Source: Clarkia xantiana subsp. parviflora
Taxonomy: Eukaryota > Streptophyta > Magnoliopsida > Myrtales > Onagraceae
Direction of reading: 5' to 3'
Assembly (NCBI GenBank): GCA_036873135.1
Contig: JAPTYO010000008.1
Location: 37,394,819-37,458,818, forward strand
Length of the DNA: 64,000 nt
Shown here one piece after another: positions 12,497-21,865 of the stretch. Position numbers and translations under genes: made by a program. Position 1 is the stretch's first letter, and every line of letters begins with the position of its first letter. Under the pieces are notes generated by a model, which saw only the letters and a list, made by a program, of their open reading frames with translations, was not told the origin of the DNA and did not search any database.

Positions 12497-12533
12497 TGAT
12501 CTGGTAGAAACTATTTTGGCTTTTCGTTACGTT

Positions 12534-12551
12534 TCCCATAGACGGCGCCAA
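12534..12551 (-). other. Gypsy-1 primer binding site
   Basis: On the element strand TTGGCGCCGTCTATGGGA follows the 5' LTR end directly. Gypsy-2 has the same site with one base different. The priming tRNA is not assigned here. Confidence 0.8.
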
Positions 12552-13288
12552 TGTTGAATCACGGGCGAAGCTCCGTTACGTTCTTGATGGAAAGCTTGAA
12601 CTCCTAGGCTCCGCGTAATCCTGCAAAAGGGGATGACCTGGGTGGTGACCCATAATCCCTCTCCGATGCCTAAATGAGTATGCGATCAATGGGGTGGTAA
12701 GCAGTAATCTAAGTTCGTATTAGAGAATGTGTTTTCTGAGGTAACTTCCTCCTTTATATAGGAGGGGAAGTTACTCAGTTACCTGTGACCGTGACTGGCC
12801 GTTTTACCCATGATTCCGTATATCTCGTTCGGGATTCCGTATATCTCGCCCCACGCTCCGCGTATCTCGCCCATACTCCGCGTATCTCGGGCACGCCCTG
12901 CGTATCTCGGGGGAGGTTATCTATATCTCAGCCGTCTCCCACTACTCTTATCTAGTAGGCAGGTTTCTCGGCCTTATCCTCTGATCACAAGTCCCAACTC
13001 TTGTCGGGGACTCCAGAGTTATCTCATTCTAGGTCACCACCAGGACCCTTTGTCTCACGAGACAGGTCCAGCCTCCGCGGGGCTTTATTATCGGGGCATT
13101 TACAAAGGCATATCGGGGCCTACTCAGAGGCTTCTTGTCGGGAGCATTCAGCTCATATATCGGGACCGCTAGGGTCGAGACCCTTCATACTGGGCTTTTG
13201 GGCCTTCCTGGCCTTTCACGAGGCCCACTGGACTTACTCGCCGTCTAATGACTGTTAACGGGGCTAACGATTACATCGGAACCCATCA
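12552..13288 (-). repeat. Gypsy-1 5' LTR
   Basis: 737 bp, TG...CA bounded on the plus strand, matching 1919-2655. A TATATAAA box on the minus strand lies at 12753-12760. The 'cgtatctcg' repeats recur at about 12820-12915. Confidence 0.95.
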
Positions 13289-13293
13289 GTATT

Positions 13294-14084
13294 TACATGT
13301 TAATCACTTTGTATCCTAACAATATAAAGTTGCACTTGCACACTAAAAAAATTATTTAGCAAATTGTACTAAAATACAAGGCAAAATAAAATAAAATAAA
13401 ATAAACACATAAGAAACTATATTAAACATAATAAGATAAAAAAGAATTATTAATAAAAAAAATTACAATATATAAGATGTGGTAAATATAATTTTTAATG
13501 AATACGATTCATATATAACTATTTTTAGCTTTTTATAAAAAAAAAAAAAAAATATGAGAAGAATAAGAAAGGAGAACTCAAGTCTTTAAAAATTATGAAA
13601 CATAATATTTGTTTCGTTTACATGTTTTTCACTTTACATCGTAACTATAGAAAGTTGCAATTACACTATAAAAAAAAACTATTTAGAAAATTGCATTAAA
13701 ATATGGGGAATACATAAAATAAAATAAACACATACACAAATATTTTAAAAATAATAATATTAGACAAAAAAATACTTATGAACTACCATGTAAATTAGAA
13801 ATAAAAAATACAATATATAAAGCCACATATCATATGCGTAAACCTATTAATTAATTAATAGAACCTCTCTTGACACATGCTAAGCTCGATATAATTAAAT
13901 AAAATTATATATACACCTTAAATATGTAGTAATATTTATTTACACTAAATAAATTACTTCACATAACAAAAACCAATCAAATTAATTAGTTATCAATATT
14001 ACATTTATATTTTCGTAATATCTTAACAATTATATAAGCAAATTACTTATCGCGGAACGCGCGGACTAGCCACCAATTTATAAA
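13294..14084. repeat. AT-rich intergenic DNA with a degenerate direct duplication
   Basis: Segments at about 13295-13470 and 13620-13775 align imperfectly (shared 'tttacatgtt', 'aaagttgca', 'aaaataaaataaaca'). No gene was seen. At 14051-14069 a short GC hairpin (cgcggaacgcgcg) followed by CTAG resembles a Helitron 3' end, weaker than the one at 1619. Confidence 0.5.
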
Positions 14085-14326
14085 GGGTTAAGAACCTATG
14101 AAAGGTCTGAACTATCACCCATGTTAACGGGAGAGGTCTGAAATTTAAAAACTTAATAACAGAAGTCTGAAATTTCAATTTTGTTGATTTGAGGTTTTCC
14201 GCCCATTTTTAGGGTTAAATTTAACATAATTGTGTGAAATGACATTTTTGCCCCTTTAATATTTTGTTTATTTAATATCTTATTTAAGGAAATGTGAAAT
14301 GACAATTTTACCCCTAAAGTCAAATT

Positions 14327-14480
14327 AAAACCACCCAACTCCGGCCACCGCCACCTGACTCTGGCCACCACCACCCGACTCCGGCCACCACCACCCGACT
14401 CCGGCCACCACCACCCGACTCCGGCCACCACCACCTCGACTCCGACGCCACCACCTCGGCTCCAGCGACCCGACTCCGGC
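14327..14480. repeat. GC-rich tandem array, 18-19-bp unit
   Basis: Six or so copies of 'ccggccaccaccacccgact' with small variations, inside the left arm of the Mutator-like element. Apparent proteins here (Trp/Pro/Gly-rich) come from the repeat. Confidence 0.9.
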
Positions 14481-14494
14481 CACCACCTAAGAAA

Positions 14495-14780
14495 AAATGC
14501 TCCGATCGAGGCCAAAAAGCTCCGATCGGAGCTTTGTGGCTCTGTTCGGAGCCACAGAGCTCCGATCTGGAGCTCTGTGGCCCCGACCAGAGCCACAGAG
14601 AGCTCTGTGGCTCCGGTCGGGGCCATGGAGCTCCAGATCGGCCGGGGCCACAGAGCTCCAATCTGGAGCTCTATGGCTCCGACCAGAGCCACAAAGCTCC
14701 GATCGGAGTCCAATCGGGGCCGGTGGCTCCGATCGGAGCCCAATCGGGGCCGGTGGCTCCGATTTTGGCCCAATCGGAGC
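14495..14780. repeat. GC-rich array of short palindromes (ctccgatcggagct type)
   Basis: 'gctccgatcggagct', 'gagctccgatctggagctc' and 'ggctccgatcggagcc' recur with 'tctgtggctcc' spacers. Each unit can form a hairpin. This is the loop part of the foldback element. Confidence 0.85.
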
Positions 14781-14783
14781 CTT

Positions 14784-14890
14784 GGTGGTGGTCGCCGGAG
14801 TACGGTGGTGATCGCCGGAATACGGTGGTGGTCGCCGGAGTACGGTGGTGGTCGCCGGAGTACGATTGGTGGTCGCCGGAGTACCGTGGT
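14784..14890. repeat. GC-rich tandem array, 'ggtggtcgccggagtac' unit
   Basis: About five to six copies of an 18-21-bp unit, roughly the inverted counterpart of the array at 14327-14480. Confidence 0.85.
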
Positions 14891-14984
14891 GGCTTCAAGG
14901 GCATTTTGGTCTTTTCACTCCAAGCATGTGTGGAGCACACTTGATAGAAGGGCATTTTTGAAAATTTATTTTATTTCCGGTCAC

Positions 14985-15680
14985 TGATGGGTCCGATTAT
15001 AGCCGTCAGGCCCTTTAACGGCGAGGAAACAGTAAACAGGCCCACCAGGCCCAGAGTAAGGGTCAAGATGACCTAGGAGAAGGGTCCCGATGAAGGGAGT
15101 CCCGACGAAGCAGGGTCCCGACAGAGTCGGTCCCGACAGTGGAGCTAGAAGCTCCACTGAGAAGCCTTTAAGTAGGCCCCGATGATGAATCCCTGAGAAT
15201 GATTGGCCCTGTCACGATGACGAGGGGCCCCGAGCGGTGACCCAACGAGATAACTCTGGAGTCCCCGACGGGAGTCGGGACTCGTTACCAGAGGATAAAG
15301 CCAAGATATGCGGGGCGTGGCCGAAATATACGGAACGTGGTTAAGATACACGGATCGTGGCCGAGATACGCGGGGCATGGCTAAGATACGCGAGATCGTG
15401 TACGAGATAAGCGGGATACGGGCTAACCACCCCTAACGGTTCGCCAGGTACCTGAGGCACCTCTTTGCCTATAAAAGGGCAGGAGGTCATCTCAGATCAC
15501 TTACGTTGAGTTTGATATACTTTTGAGATTGTTGCTTGCCAGTCAATCGAGAAACTCATTTAAGCATCGGAGAGGGATTCTGGGTCACCGCCCGGTCTAT
15601 CCCCTCTTGCAGGATTGCGTGGAGCAAAGGAGCTAGGATTGCCGTCAAGATCCGTACCGGAGTTCCACCGTGATCCAACA
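14985..15680 (+). repeat. Gypsy-2 5' LTR
   Basis: 696 bp, TGATGGG...CAACA. It carries degenerate repeats of 'gatacgcggggcatggc' type at about 15300-15420 and a TATA box (TATAAAAGG) at 15470-15478, so transcription probably starts near 15500. Confidence 0.95.
15470..15478 (+). promoter_or_regulatory. Gypsy-2 LTR TATA box
   Basis: TATAAAAGG in the 5' LTR, repeated in the 3' LTR at 21048-21056. Confidence 0.7.
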
Positions 15681-15698
15681 TTGGCGCCGTCTGTGGGA
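15681..15698 (+). other. Gypsy-2 primer binding site
   Basis: TTGGCGCCGTCTGTGGGA immediately after the 5' LTR, matching the Gypsy-1 site except for one base. Confidence 0.85.
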
Positions 15699-15716
15699 AT
15701 CAAACAAAATGCTGAT

Positions 15717-18700
15717 ATGCCTTCTACTCGATCAATGGCGGCTGGCAGGCACAGAAGACAGGGACAATCCGGTGGTTCCCGTCACCCCGCTGCAACGAAT
15801 CTGGATTCAGTACCGGAACAGGAGGAAAACCAGAACCATCCCCCGGCTGAGCTCTCCCAGACAGGGGGGCATAATGGAGATCCCGAAGATGTTGCTCCTC
15901 AGCACCAGGGCAACAGGGGGCAGGAGGCCCCCCCAGCTGCAGACTTGACAAGGGCCGTGGCGGAAGCCATGCCCATGTTCCTGGCAGCCGTGGAGGCTCT
16001 CTTGGATCGGAGAGAGGCTGCAAGGAGGCAGGAGGAGATGCCCCCGTTGGAGGAAGTGGCCCCACCAACAGAAGGTCGGAATGCACAAGAAGTCCTGCCC
16101 CGAGGCCAGGACGGAGGTAGGGTAACCGGTCAGCCAGAGAGGTTCGTGGTCGATGGGCCAGGACCAGTACAACACAGGACCATTCCCCTGAATGGTCCCA
16201 TCACTCCCGACCAGGTGGTAAAGATCGTGAATATATGTATGGGAGAACAGAAGCCGCTAGTGTCGGAGCTAAGGGATCGATCCACTCATCCCTTCGTCCC
16301 CCGACTTATCGACACCCTAGCCCCACCTGGGTTAGGCATCCCCACGATAAAGGAGTATGATGGCGAAGGAGATCCAGTTCGCCATGTCCAGAAGCACCTC
16401 ATGGCGTGTCTGGGAAGAGCCCCAAGTGAAGACATAGTGTGTACGTTGTTCCCGAACACACTGGGAGAAAGGGCCCTGACCTGGTTCTTTAGTCTACCCC
16501 CAGGCTGCATCACCTGCTGGGCAGACATGCATGACCGATTCATTCAGCAGTACCAGGGTCGGAGGCGTTTATTGAAGAGCGTGAGGTCCCTGACTCAGGT
16601 AGTGCAGAGGCCCGACGAATCGCTGGCTCATTATTACCAGCGGTACACAGCCAGCGTAGCAGAGATAGATGAGGAAATCTCGGAGGGCGAGACCATTCGC
16701 ACTTTTATTCGGAACCTGACAGCCCCCTATGGCTCCGACTTGATGCACAGCGTGGCTGAGAAGGCTGTGTGGAATATGGAGGCTTTGCAGAAGAGGGTGA
16801 AGCGACAGATTGATGTCCAGGAGTCCAAGATAGCTGCGGGAGAACTGGAGCCCCCAAAGTCAAATAAAGGGAAGCAGTCGAGTAAACCTTTCGACGATCG
16901 TAAGTCGAAGGGTAAACCCGACAGCAGCAAGAATCGATGTCGTCCGGATCGGAGGGACGACAGACGTTCTTCAAGGAAGGATAAGAGGGAAGATCTCGAC
17001 ATTCCTCTCAACTGCTCCATGGCGGAAGTGCTGACAGTCATGGAACGACAAGGTATCTCCAGGTACCCCCCGAAGAAAGATGGAGAATTCCTCGGGTCCC
17101 GCACAGATCGCTATTGTCGATTTCACCGCACAAATGGCCACGACACCAATCACTGTCGGGAGCTGAAAAAGGAGATTGAAAAGCTAATCCAGAAGGGAAA
17201 GCTCAAGGAATTCGTCGGGGACAAACGCTGCAGGTCCCGCTCCCGGTCTCGATCGCGGTCCCGTTCCCGATCCCGCGACCGGTCCCCGAAGAAGAAGAGA
17301 ACTGATCCAGAGTCATCTGGTGTTCGCAAAGAAAGACGAGTCATCAACGTGATTCATGGAGGATTTGCTGCCGGAGGAGATACCTCATCCGCTCGAGAGG
17401 TTTACGCCTCCAGGATCCCTACAGCGGTGGTGCTGGGTAAAAGGTCCCGATCTTGGACCCTGAAGGAAGAGATGGTGATCTCCTTCTCATCGGAGGACCT
17501 CATAGGCGTGGAGACTCCGCACGACGATGCCCTGGTGGTAACCCTGGATGTAGATGGGTTCGAGATGAAGAGAATCCTAATCGACGGAGGGAGCTCCTCC
17601 GACATTCTATTCATGGACGCGCTGGAAGCCATGGGGAAGACAAAGAAGGATCTGAAGGAAGCAAACTTCCCGATGGTTGGGTTTTCTGGCTCAACTTCCT
17701 ACCCACTGGGAGTAATCACCTTACCAGTGGAGTTTGGTAGTGGGTGGAAGTCAGAAAGGAGGAATGTGGAATTTGTCGTGGTTGATTCTGCGGGGACCTA
17801 CAACGCAATTATCGGGAGAACCACCATCAATCCCCTGATGGCGGTCGCCTCGACTGTGCACCAGAAGATGAAGTTCCCGACTCACCATGGGGTCGGAGAA
17901 GTCAAGGGCGACCAGGTGGCTTCTCGAAAATGCTATGTTAATGCCACCCGGAGGAGGAGGCGAGAGGCCATGACTGTCCTCCAGACAGACACAGATCCCA
18001 GAGAAGAGTTTGGACGTCCCGCCCCTGTAGAAGATCTGAAAGAAGTCGAGATCGACGGACCCCAGAGGAAGGTGAAGATCGGGTCCGCTCTAACTGAGGA
18101 GACAGCCCAAAAATTGGTGGAATTGCTAAAAGAGTTCAAGGAGCTGTTTGCCTGGTCCCCCAGCGATATGCCAGGAATCAGCCCCGATGTGATCGTACAC
18201 GAGCTGAAAATAGACCCCGCGATCAAGCCTATCACGCAGAAGAGGCGTCCGATGGGCACGGATAAGAAGATCGCGATCCAGCAGGAGGTGGGCAGGTTGC
18301 TCGATGCTGGTTTCATCAAGGAGCTCCGATTCCAGACTTGGGTCGCCAACCCAGTGCTGGTGAAGAAGACTAACGGAAAATGGCGAATGTGCGTGGACTT
18401 CCGCGACTTGAATAAGGCTTGTCCAAAGGATTGCTATCCACTCCCGAGGATTGACCAGCTGGTGGATGCCACGTCGGGACATGAGTTGCTGAGTTTCATG
18501 GATGCGTATTCAGGCTACAACCAGATCAAGATGGCCAAGGAAGACGCCCCCCACACTGCGTTTTACGCAGACAGCGACATCTATCACTATGATGTCATGC
18601 CTTTCGGGTTAATCAACGCCGGGGCAACCTACCAGCGGATGGTGAACAAGCTGTTTGGGGATATGCTGGGAGAAACCATGGAAGCTTACGTGGACGACAT

Positions 18701-19652
18701 GCTGGTGAAGTCCCGACAATCCGAGAATCACGTGCACAACCTTACCATGGCGTTTGAGCGGATGAGGCTTCATCAAGTTCGCTTGAACCCGACGAAATGC
18801 GCCTTCGGAGTCCACTCAGGGAAGTTTTTGGGCTTCATGGTGAGCCAAAGAGGAATTGAAGTGAACCCTGAGAAGCTGAGGGCAATCGAGGAGATGCAGT
18901 CTCCGATAAACCATCGGGAGGTGCAAGTACTGAATGGCCGACTAGCTGCAATGAACCGCTTCTTGTCCAAAGCCAGCGATCGATCAATGCCGTTTTTTGA
19001 AGTCTTGAGGGCTAACAAAAAATTCGAATGGACCGCCAAATGTGAAGAGGCGTTCCAAGCACTCAAGCAGCATCTTCGCACACTCCCGCCGCTGGCGAAA
19101 CCGGTTCCAGGCGAGCCGCTCCTCCTTTATTTGGCTGTTTCTGAATTTGCTATTAGCTCTGTGTTAGTGAAGGTTGTCGAGGGTAATCAAGTCCCCGTCT
19201 ATTATGTAAGCAAGGCATTTGCCAAATCTGAATTGAACTATCCCGCCGTTGAGAAGTACCTCTTTGCGTTGATAATTACTGCCCGGAAGTTAAGGCCATA
19301 TTTCCATGCACACGAAATCACTGTGCTAACGAACCAGCCTTTGAAGCATTTTTTGAACCGACCCGATGCGTCGGGGAGATTGGTGAAATGGGCAGTAGAG
19401 CTCAGTGAATTTCGAATACACTTTGCTCCAAGAACGGCAATCAAGGGCCAGGCATTGGCGGACTTTATAGCAGAATCTACAGCCCCCGATCTAGAAGAAA
19501 CGGGCCCTGTAGAGGGGGCAACCATGGAGTCCCGACAGAAGAACAACCAGAGAAGGCAGAGCAATCAGAACAGCCAAACAAGGAAAATATCTGGGAGATG
19601 TACACCGATGGCTCCGCGAGTTCAGACGGATCAGGAGCAGGTTTCTTGTTGA
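15717..19652 (+). CDS. gag-pol: Gypsy-2 gag-protease-RT polyprotein (frameshifted before RNase H)
   Basis: ATG at 15717 is the first in-frame Met after the primer site; the frame is open further upstream only through the LTR. It runs 1311 codons. Gag has the zinc knuckle CRFHRTNGHDTNHC (about residue 465) and then a serine-arginine dipeptide run (about 504-525). The protease motif IDGGSS is near residue 620 and RT YVDD near 989. The connection and the region up to DFIAEST match Gypsy-1 pol. After codon 'atggag' (19524-19529) one base is missing relative to Gypsy-1. The last ~40 residues are therefore out-of-frame and RNase H lies in the next frame. Gag and pol are fused here, which shows the ancestral arrangement. 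Confidence 0.9.
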   Translation: MPSTRSMAAGRHRRQGQSGGSRHPAATNLDSVPEQEENQNHPPAELSQTGGHNGDPEDVAPQHQGNRGQEAPPAADLTRAVAEAMPMFLAAVEALLDRREAARRQEEMPPLEEVAPPTEGRNAQEVLPRGQDGGRVTGQPERFVVDGPGPVQHRTIPLNGPITPDQVVKIVNICMGEQKPLVSELRDRSTHPFVPRLIDTLAPPGLGIPTIKEYDGEGDPVRHVQKHLMACLGRAPSEDIVCTLFPNTLGERALTWFFSLPPGCITCWADMHDRFIQQYQGRRRLLKSVRSLTQVVQRPDESLAHYYQRYTASVAEIDEEISEGETIRTFIRNLTAPYGSDLMHSVAEKAVWNMEALQKRVKRQIDVQESKIAAGELEPPKSNKGKQSSKPFDDRKSKGKPDSSKNRCRPDRRDDRRSSRKDKREDLDIPLNCSMAEVLTVMERQGISRYPPKKDGEFLGSRTDRYCRFHRTNGHDTNHCRELKKEIEKLIQKGKLKEFVGDKRCRSRSRSRSRSRSRSRDRSPKKKRTDPESSGVRKERRVINVIHGGFAAGGDTSSAREVYASRIPTAVVLGKRSRSWTLKEEMVISFSSEDLIGVETPHDDALVVTLDVDGFEMKRILIDGGSSSDILFMDALEAMGKTKKDLKEANFPMVGFSGSTSYPLGVITLPVEFGSGWKSERRNVEFVVVDSAGTYNAIIGRTTINPLMAVASTVHQKMKFPTHHGVGEVKGDQVASRKCYVNATRRRRREAMTVLQTDTDPREEFGRPAPVEDLKEVEIDGPQRKVKIGSALTEETAQKLVELLKEFKELFAWSPSDMPGISPDVIVHELKIDPAIKPITQKRRPMGTDKKIAIQQEVGRLLDAGFIKELRFQTWVANPVLVKKTNGKWRMCVDFRDLNKACPKDCYPLPRIDQLVDATSGHELLSFMDAYSGYNQIKMAKEDAPHTAFYADSDIYHYDVMPFGLINAGATYQRMVNKLFGDMLGETMEAYVDDMLVKSRQSENHVHNLTMAFERMRLHQVRLNPTKCAFGVHSGKFLGFMVSQRGIEVNPEKLRAIEEMQSPINHREVQVLNGRLAAMNRFLSKASDRSMPFFEVLRANKKFEWTAKCEEAFQALKQHLRTLPPLAKPVPGEPLLLYLAVSEFAISSVLVKVVEGNQVPVYYVSKAFAKSELNYPAVEKYLFALIITARKLRPYFHAHEITVLTNQPLKHFLNRPDASGRLVKWAVELSEFRIHFAPRTAIKGQALADFIAESTAPDLEETGPVEGATMESRQKNNQRRQSNQNSQTRKISGRCTPMAPRVQTDQEQVSC

Positions 19653-20596
19653 TACCACCGGGTGAAGGTGAACCGCTCCGATATGCCTTGGCTTTAACAT
19701 TCAAGGCCACAAACAACGAAGCGGAGTATGAAGCTCTTATCACGGGCCTGAAAATCGCTGAAGGCACTGGAATCGATCACTTAAGAGTGAAGTGCGACGC
19801 GGCGTTAATCGTGAACCAGGTTCAAGGGCGATACGAAGCAAGGAGCCCGATAATGAAGAAGTATCTGCGAGAGGTACAAACCCTAAGAGAGAGCTTCAAA
19901 AGCTTCGATATCGAGGCTATTCCGAGGGAGGAAAACGTAGAGGCAGACGCCTTGAGCAAATTTGCCCTGGGGGCACCCTTAGAAGAAAATCGGAAGGTGC
20001 ACTTCCTGGAGAAGGTGATATTGTCAAACATCGACCCCACGCAGGTGTGCACCATTGAAGCGAAATCGGAGGAGGAGCCTACTTGGATGACCCCGATAGT
20101 CGCGTATCTGACTACGGGGGCAGTCCCCGAGGATAAGGTAGCAGCAGACAGGATATGTCGGATCACGTCGAATTACGTGATGCTGGACAATCAGCTGTAC
20201 AAGAAGGGCTGGTTCTCGACTCCGTACCTGAAGTGTGTAGCAGAACCCGACACCAATCGAATCCTGAAGGAAATGCACGAGGGGATCGCGGCTTGTCACG
20301 AAGGAGCCCGATCCATTCTGAGGAAGGTGTTAAACTTAGGCTACTACTGGCCCACGATGAACAAAGAAGCAACGACGTTGGTCCGATCATGCGACGCGTG
20401 CCAGAGGTACGCCTCGAGTATTGTGGCTCCGGCTGCTAACTTGACATCCATCAAGAGCGCTTGGCCCTTCGCGCAGTGGGGCATCGACTTGGTGGGACCT
20501 CTTCCACAAGCACAAGGACAATGTAAGTATTTACTAAAAGTCCCTCATGTCTTGGGGGCAAATGATGGGTCCGATTATAGCCGTCAGGCCCTTTAA
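19598..20596 (+). pseudogene. pol: Gypsy-2 RNase H and truncated integrase, shifted frame
   Basis: This frame starts at the RNase H motif MYTDGSAS and continues through the integrase zinc finger (HEG...CHEG, then CDACQRY) to WGIDLVGPL. It therefore keeps only the first catalytic Asp. After QCKYLL (about 20535) it enters unrelated sequence and the 3' LTR, ending at 20596. The frame is displaced from upstream pol by the one-base loss at 19529. It cannot yield a working integrase. Confidence 0.9.
20552..20562 (+). other. Gypsy-2 polypurine tract
   Basis: TTGGGGGCAAA directly precedes the 3' LTR start TGATGGG, matching the Gypsy-1 tract. Confidence 0.85.
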
Positions 20597-21258
20597 CAGC
20601 GAGGAAACAGTAAACAGGCCCACCAGGCCCAGAGTAAGGGTCAAGATGACCTAGGAGAAGGGTCCCGATGAAGGGAGTCCCGACGAAGCAGGGTCCCGAC
20701 AGAGTCGGTCCCGACAGTGGAGCTAGAAGCTCCACTGAGAAGTCTTTAAGTAGGCCCCGATGATGAATCCCTGAGAATGATTGGCCCTGTCACGATGACG
20801 AGGGGCCCCGAGCGGTGACACAACGAGATAACTCTGGAGTCCCCGACGGGAGTCGGGACTCGTTACCAGAGGATAAAGCCAAGATATGCGGGGCGTGGCC
20901 GAAATATACGGAACGTGGTTAAGATACACGGATCGTGGCCGAGATACGCGGGGCATGGCTAAGATACGCGAGATCGTGTACGAGATAAGCGGGATACGGG
21001 CTAACCACCCCTAACGGTTCGCCAGGTACCTGAGGCACCTCTTTGCCTATAAAAGGGCAGGAGGTCATCTCAGATCACTTACGTTGAGTTTGATATACTT
21101 TTGAGATTGTTGCTTGCCAGTCAATCGAGAAACTCATTTAAGCATCGGAGAGGGATTCTGGGTCACCGCCCGGTCTATCCCCTCTTGCAGGATTGCGTGT
21201 AGCAAAGGAGCTAGGATTGCCGTCAAGATCCGTACCGGAGTTCCACCGTGATCCAACA
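20563..21258 (+). repeat. Gypsy-2 3' LTR
   Basis: 696 bp, nearly identical to 14985-15680. Differences seen include g/a in 'taacggcgag', c/t in 'gaagcctt', c/a in 'gtgaccca' and g/t in 'gcgtggag'. Confidence 0.95.
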
Positions 21259-21646
21259 GTCACATGCCAAGCATGTGACCAACTTCCGTTAGTTTTAACG
21301 GAAAAAACTAACGAAGACCGCTGTTATCAACAAAACAGAAATTTCATACCTCTGTTATTAACTTTTTAAATTTCAGACCTCTCCCGTTAACATGGGTGAT
21401 AATTCAGACATTTCATAGGTTCTTAACCCATTTATAAAAGAAGTGACAATAGGCAAGGCAGATACATTTGGTACCACTAACATTAACATTAGTATAAAGA
21501 GATTTGAAAGAATTTCATATTGTTTATAAAGGTAACAATGCAAATCCTATATATATATATGGAAAACCGACAGTTATCTACAATGCCGGCGGCCATATAT
21601 AGAGAGACCTTTTGTAATACTTTTATAGCAACATCAATCCATTCTG

Positions 21647-21832
21647 TCAAGCAGCATTGGACAAGAATCTACGAAATCGTTGGACTCGTTCCAGAGACAG
21701 AGACGACCCTTCTTTCTTCGACGATGTCTTTATTCTCTTACTCTTTGGTCGGAATAAGAAATCCTCCGTATCAAGAACATACGATATCTGTATACCGAGA
21801 AATCACACACTATTAAGATATCCGACACGTCC

Positions 21833-21865
<33 letters not shown>

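Larger units (their letters stand above)
1914..13293 (-). mobile_element. Gypsy-1: complete Ty3/gypsy Tat-like LTR retrotransposon with 5-bp target duplication
   Basis: The element proper is 1919-13288 (11.4 kb), flanked by GTATT at 1914-1918 and 13289-13293. The two 737-bp LTRs are in the same orientation. The minus-strand order is 5' LTR (12552-13288), primer site, gag, protease, RT, RNase H, integrase, a non-coding zone, an opposite-strand accessory gene, polypurine tract, 3' LTR (1919-2655). An antisense gene between integrase and the 3' LTR is known from Tat-lineage elements such as Grande and Retand. The LTRs differ at roughly 20 sites by eye, so this insertion is older than Gypsy-2 and Gypsy-3. 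Confidence 0.95.
14980..21263 (+). mobile_element. Gypsy-2: young, internally deleted Tat-like LTR retrotransposon
   Basis: The element is 14985-21258 (6.3 kb), flanked by GTCAC at 14980-14984 and 21259-21263. Its 696-bp LTRs differ at about four positions by eye, so it is recent. Gag, protease, RT, RNase H and the start of integrase are present. Sequence then jumps from inside the integrase core (about 20535) straight to the polypurine tract at 20552. Relative to Gypsy-1 about 5 kb is missing: the rest of integrase, the repeat zone and the antisense gene. It is non-autonomous as it stands. Confidence 0.95.
14076..21438. mobile_element. Foldback Mutator-like element with 9-bp target duplication, split by Gypsy-2
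   Basis: ATTTATAAA occurs at 14076-14084 and again at 21430-21438. Inside it, 14085 to about 14190 is the inverted complement of about 21325-21429 with few mismatches (ends GGGTTAAGAACC and GGTTCTTAACCC). A 9-bp target duplication with long inverted ends is typical of Mutator-like elements. Without Gypsy-2 the element is about 1.07 kb and non-coding. The inner arms are also inverted: 'actccggccaccacc' arrays (14327-14480) face 'ggtggtcgccggagta' arrays (14784-14890), so the whole unit could fold back. Confidence 0.85.

Noticed and set aside
14153..14987. Overlapping frames on both strands with Arg/Ser/Trp-rich repeats
   Set aside because: All arise from GC-rich tandem and palindromic repeats of the Mutator-like element; several frames are open at once, as expected of short repeats.
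15615..15716. Gypsy-2 polyprotein starting at 15615
   Set aside because: That start lies within the LTR before the primer site; the first Met after the primer site is at 15717.
21264..21646. Further coding exons of SNL beyond 21647
   Set aside because: The last exon ends with an in-frame TGA at 21647-21649 and the following DNA belongs to the 3' flank and the Mutator-like end.
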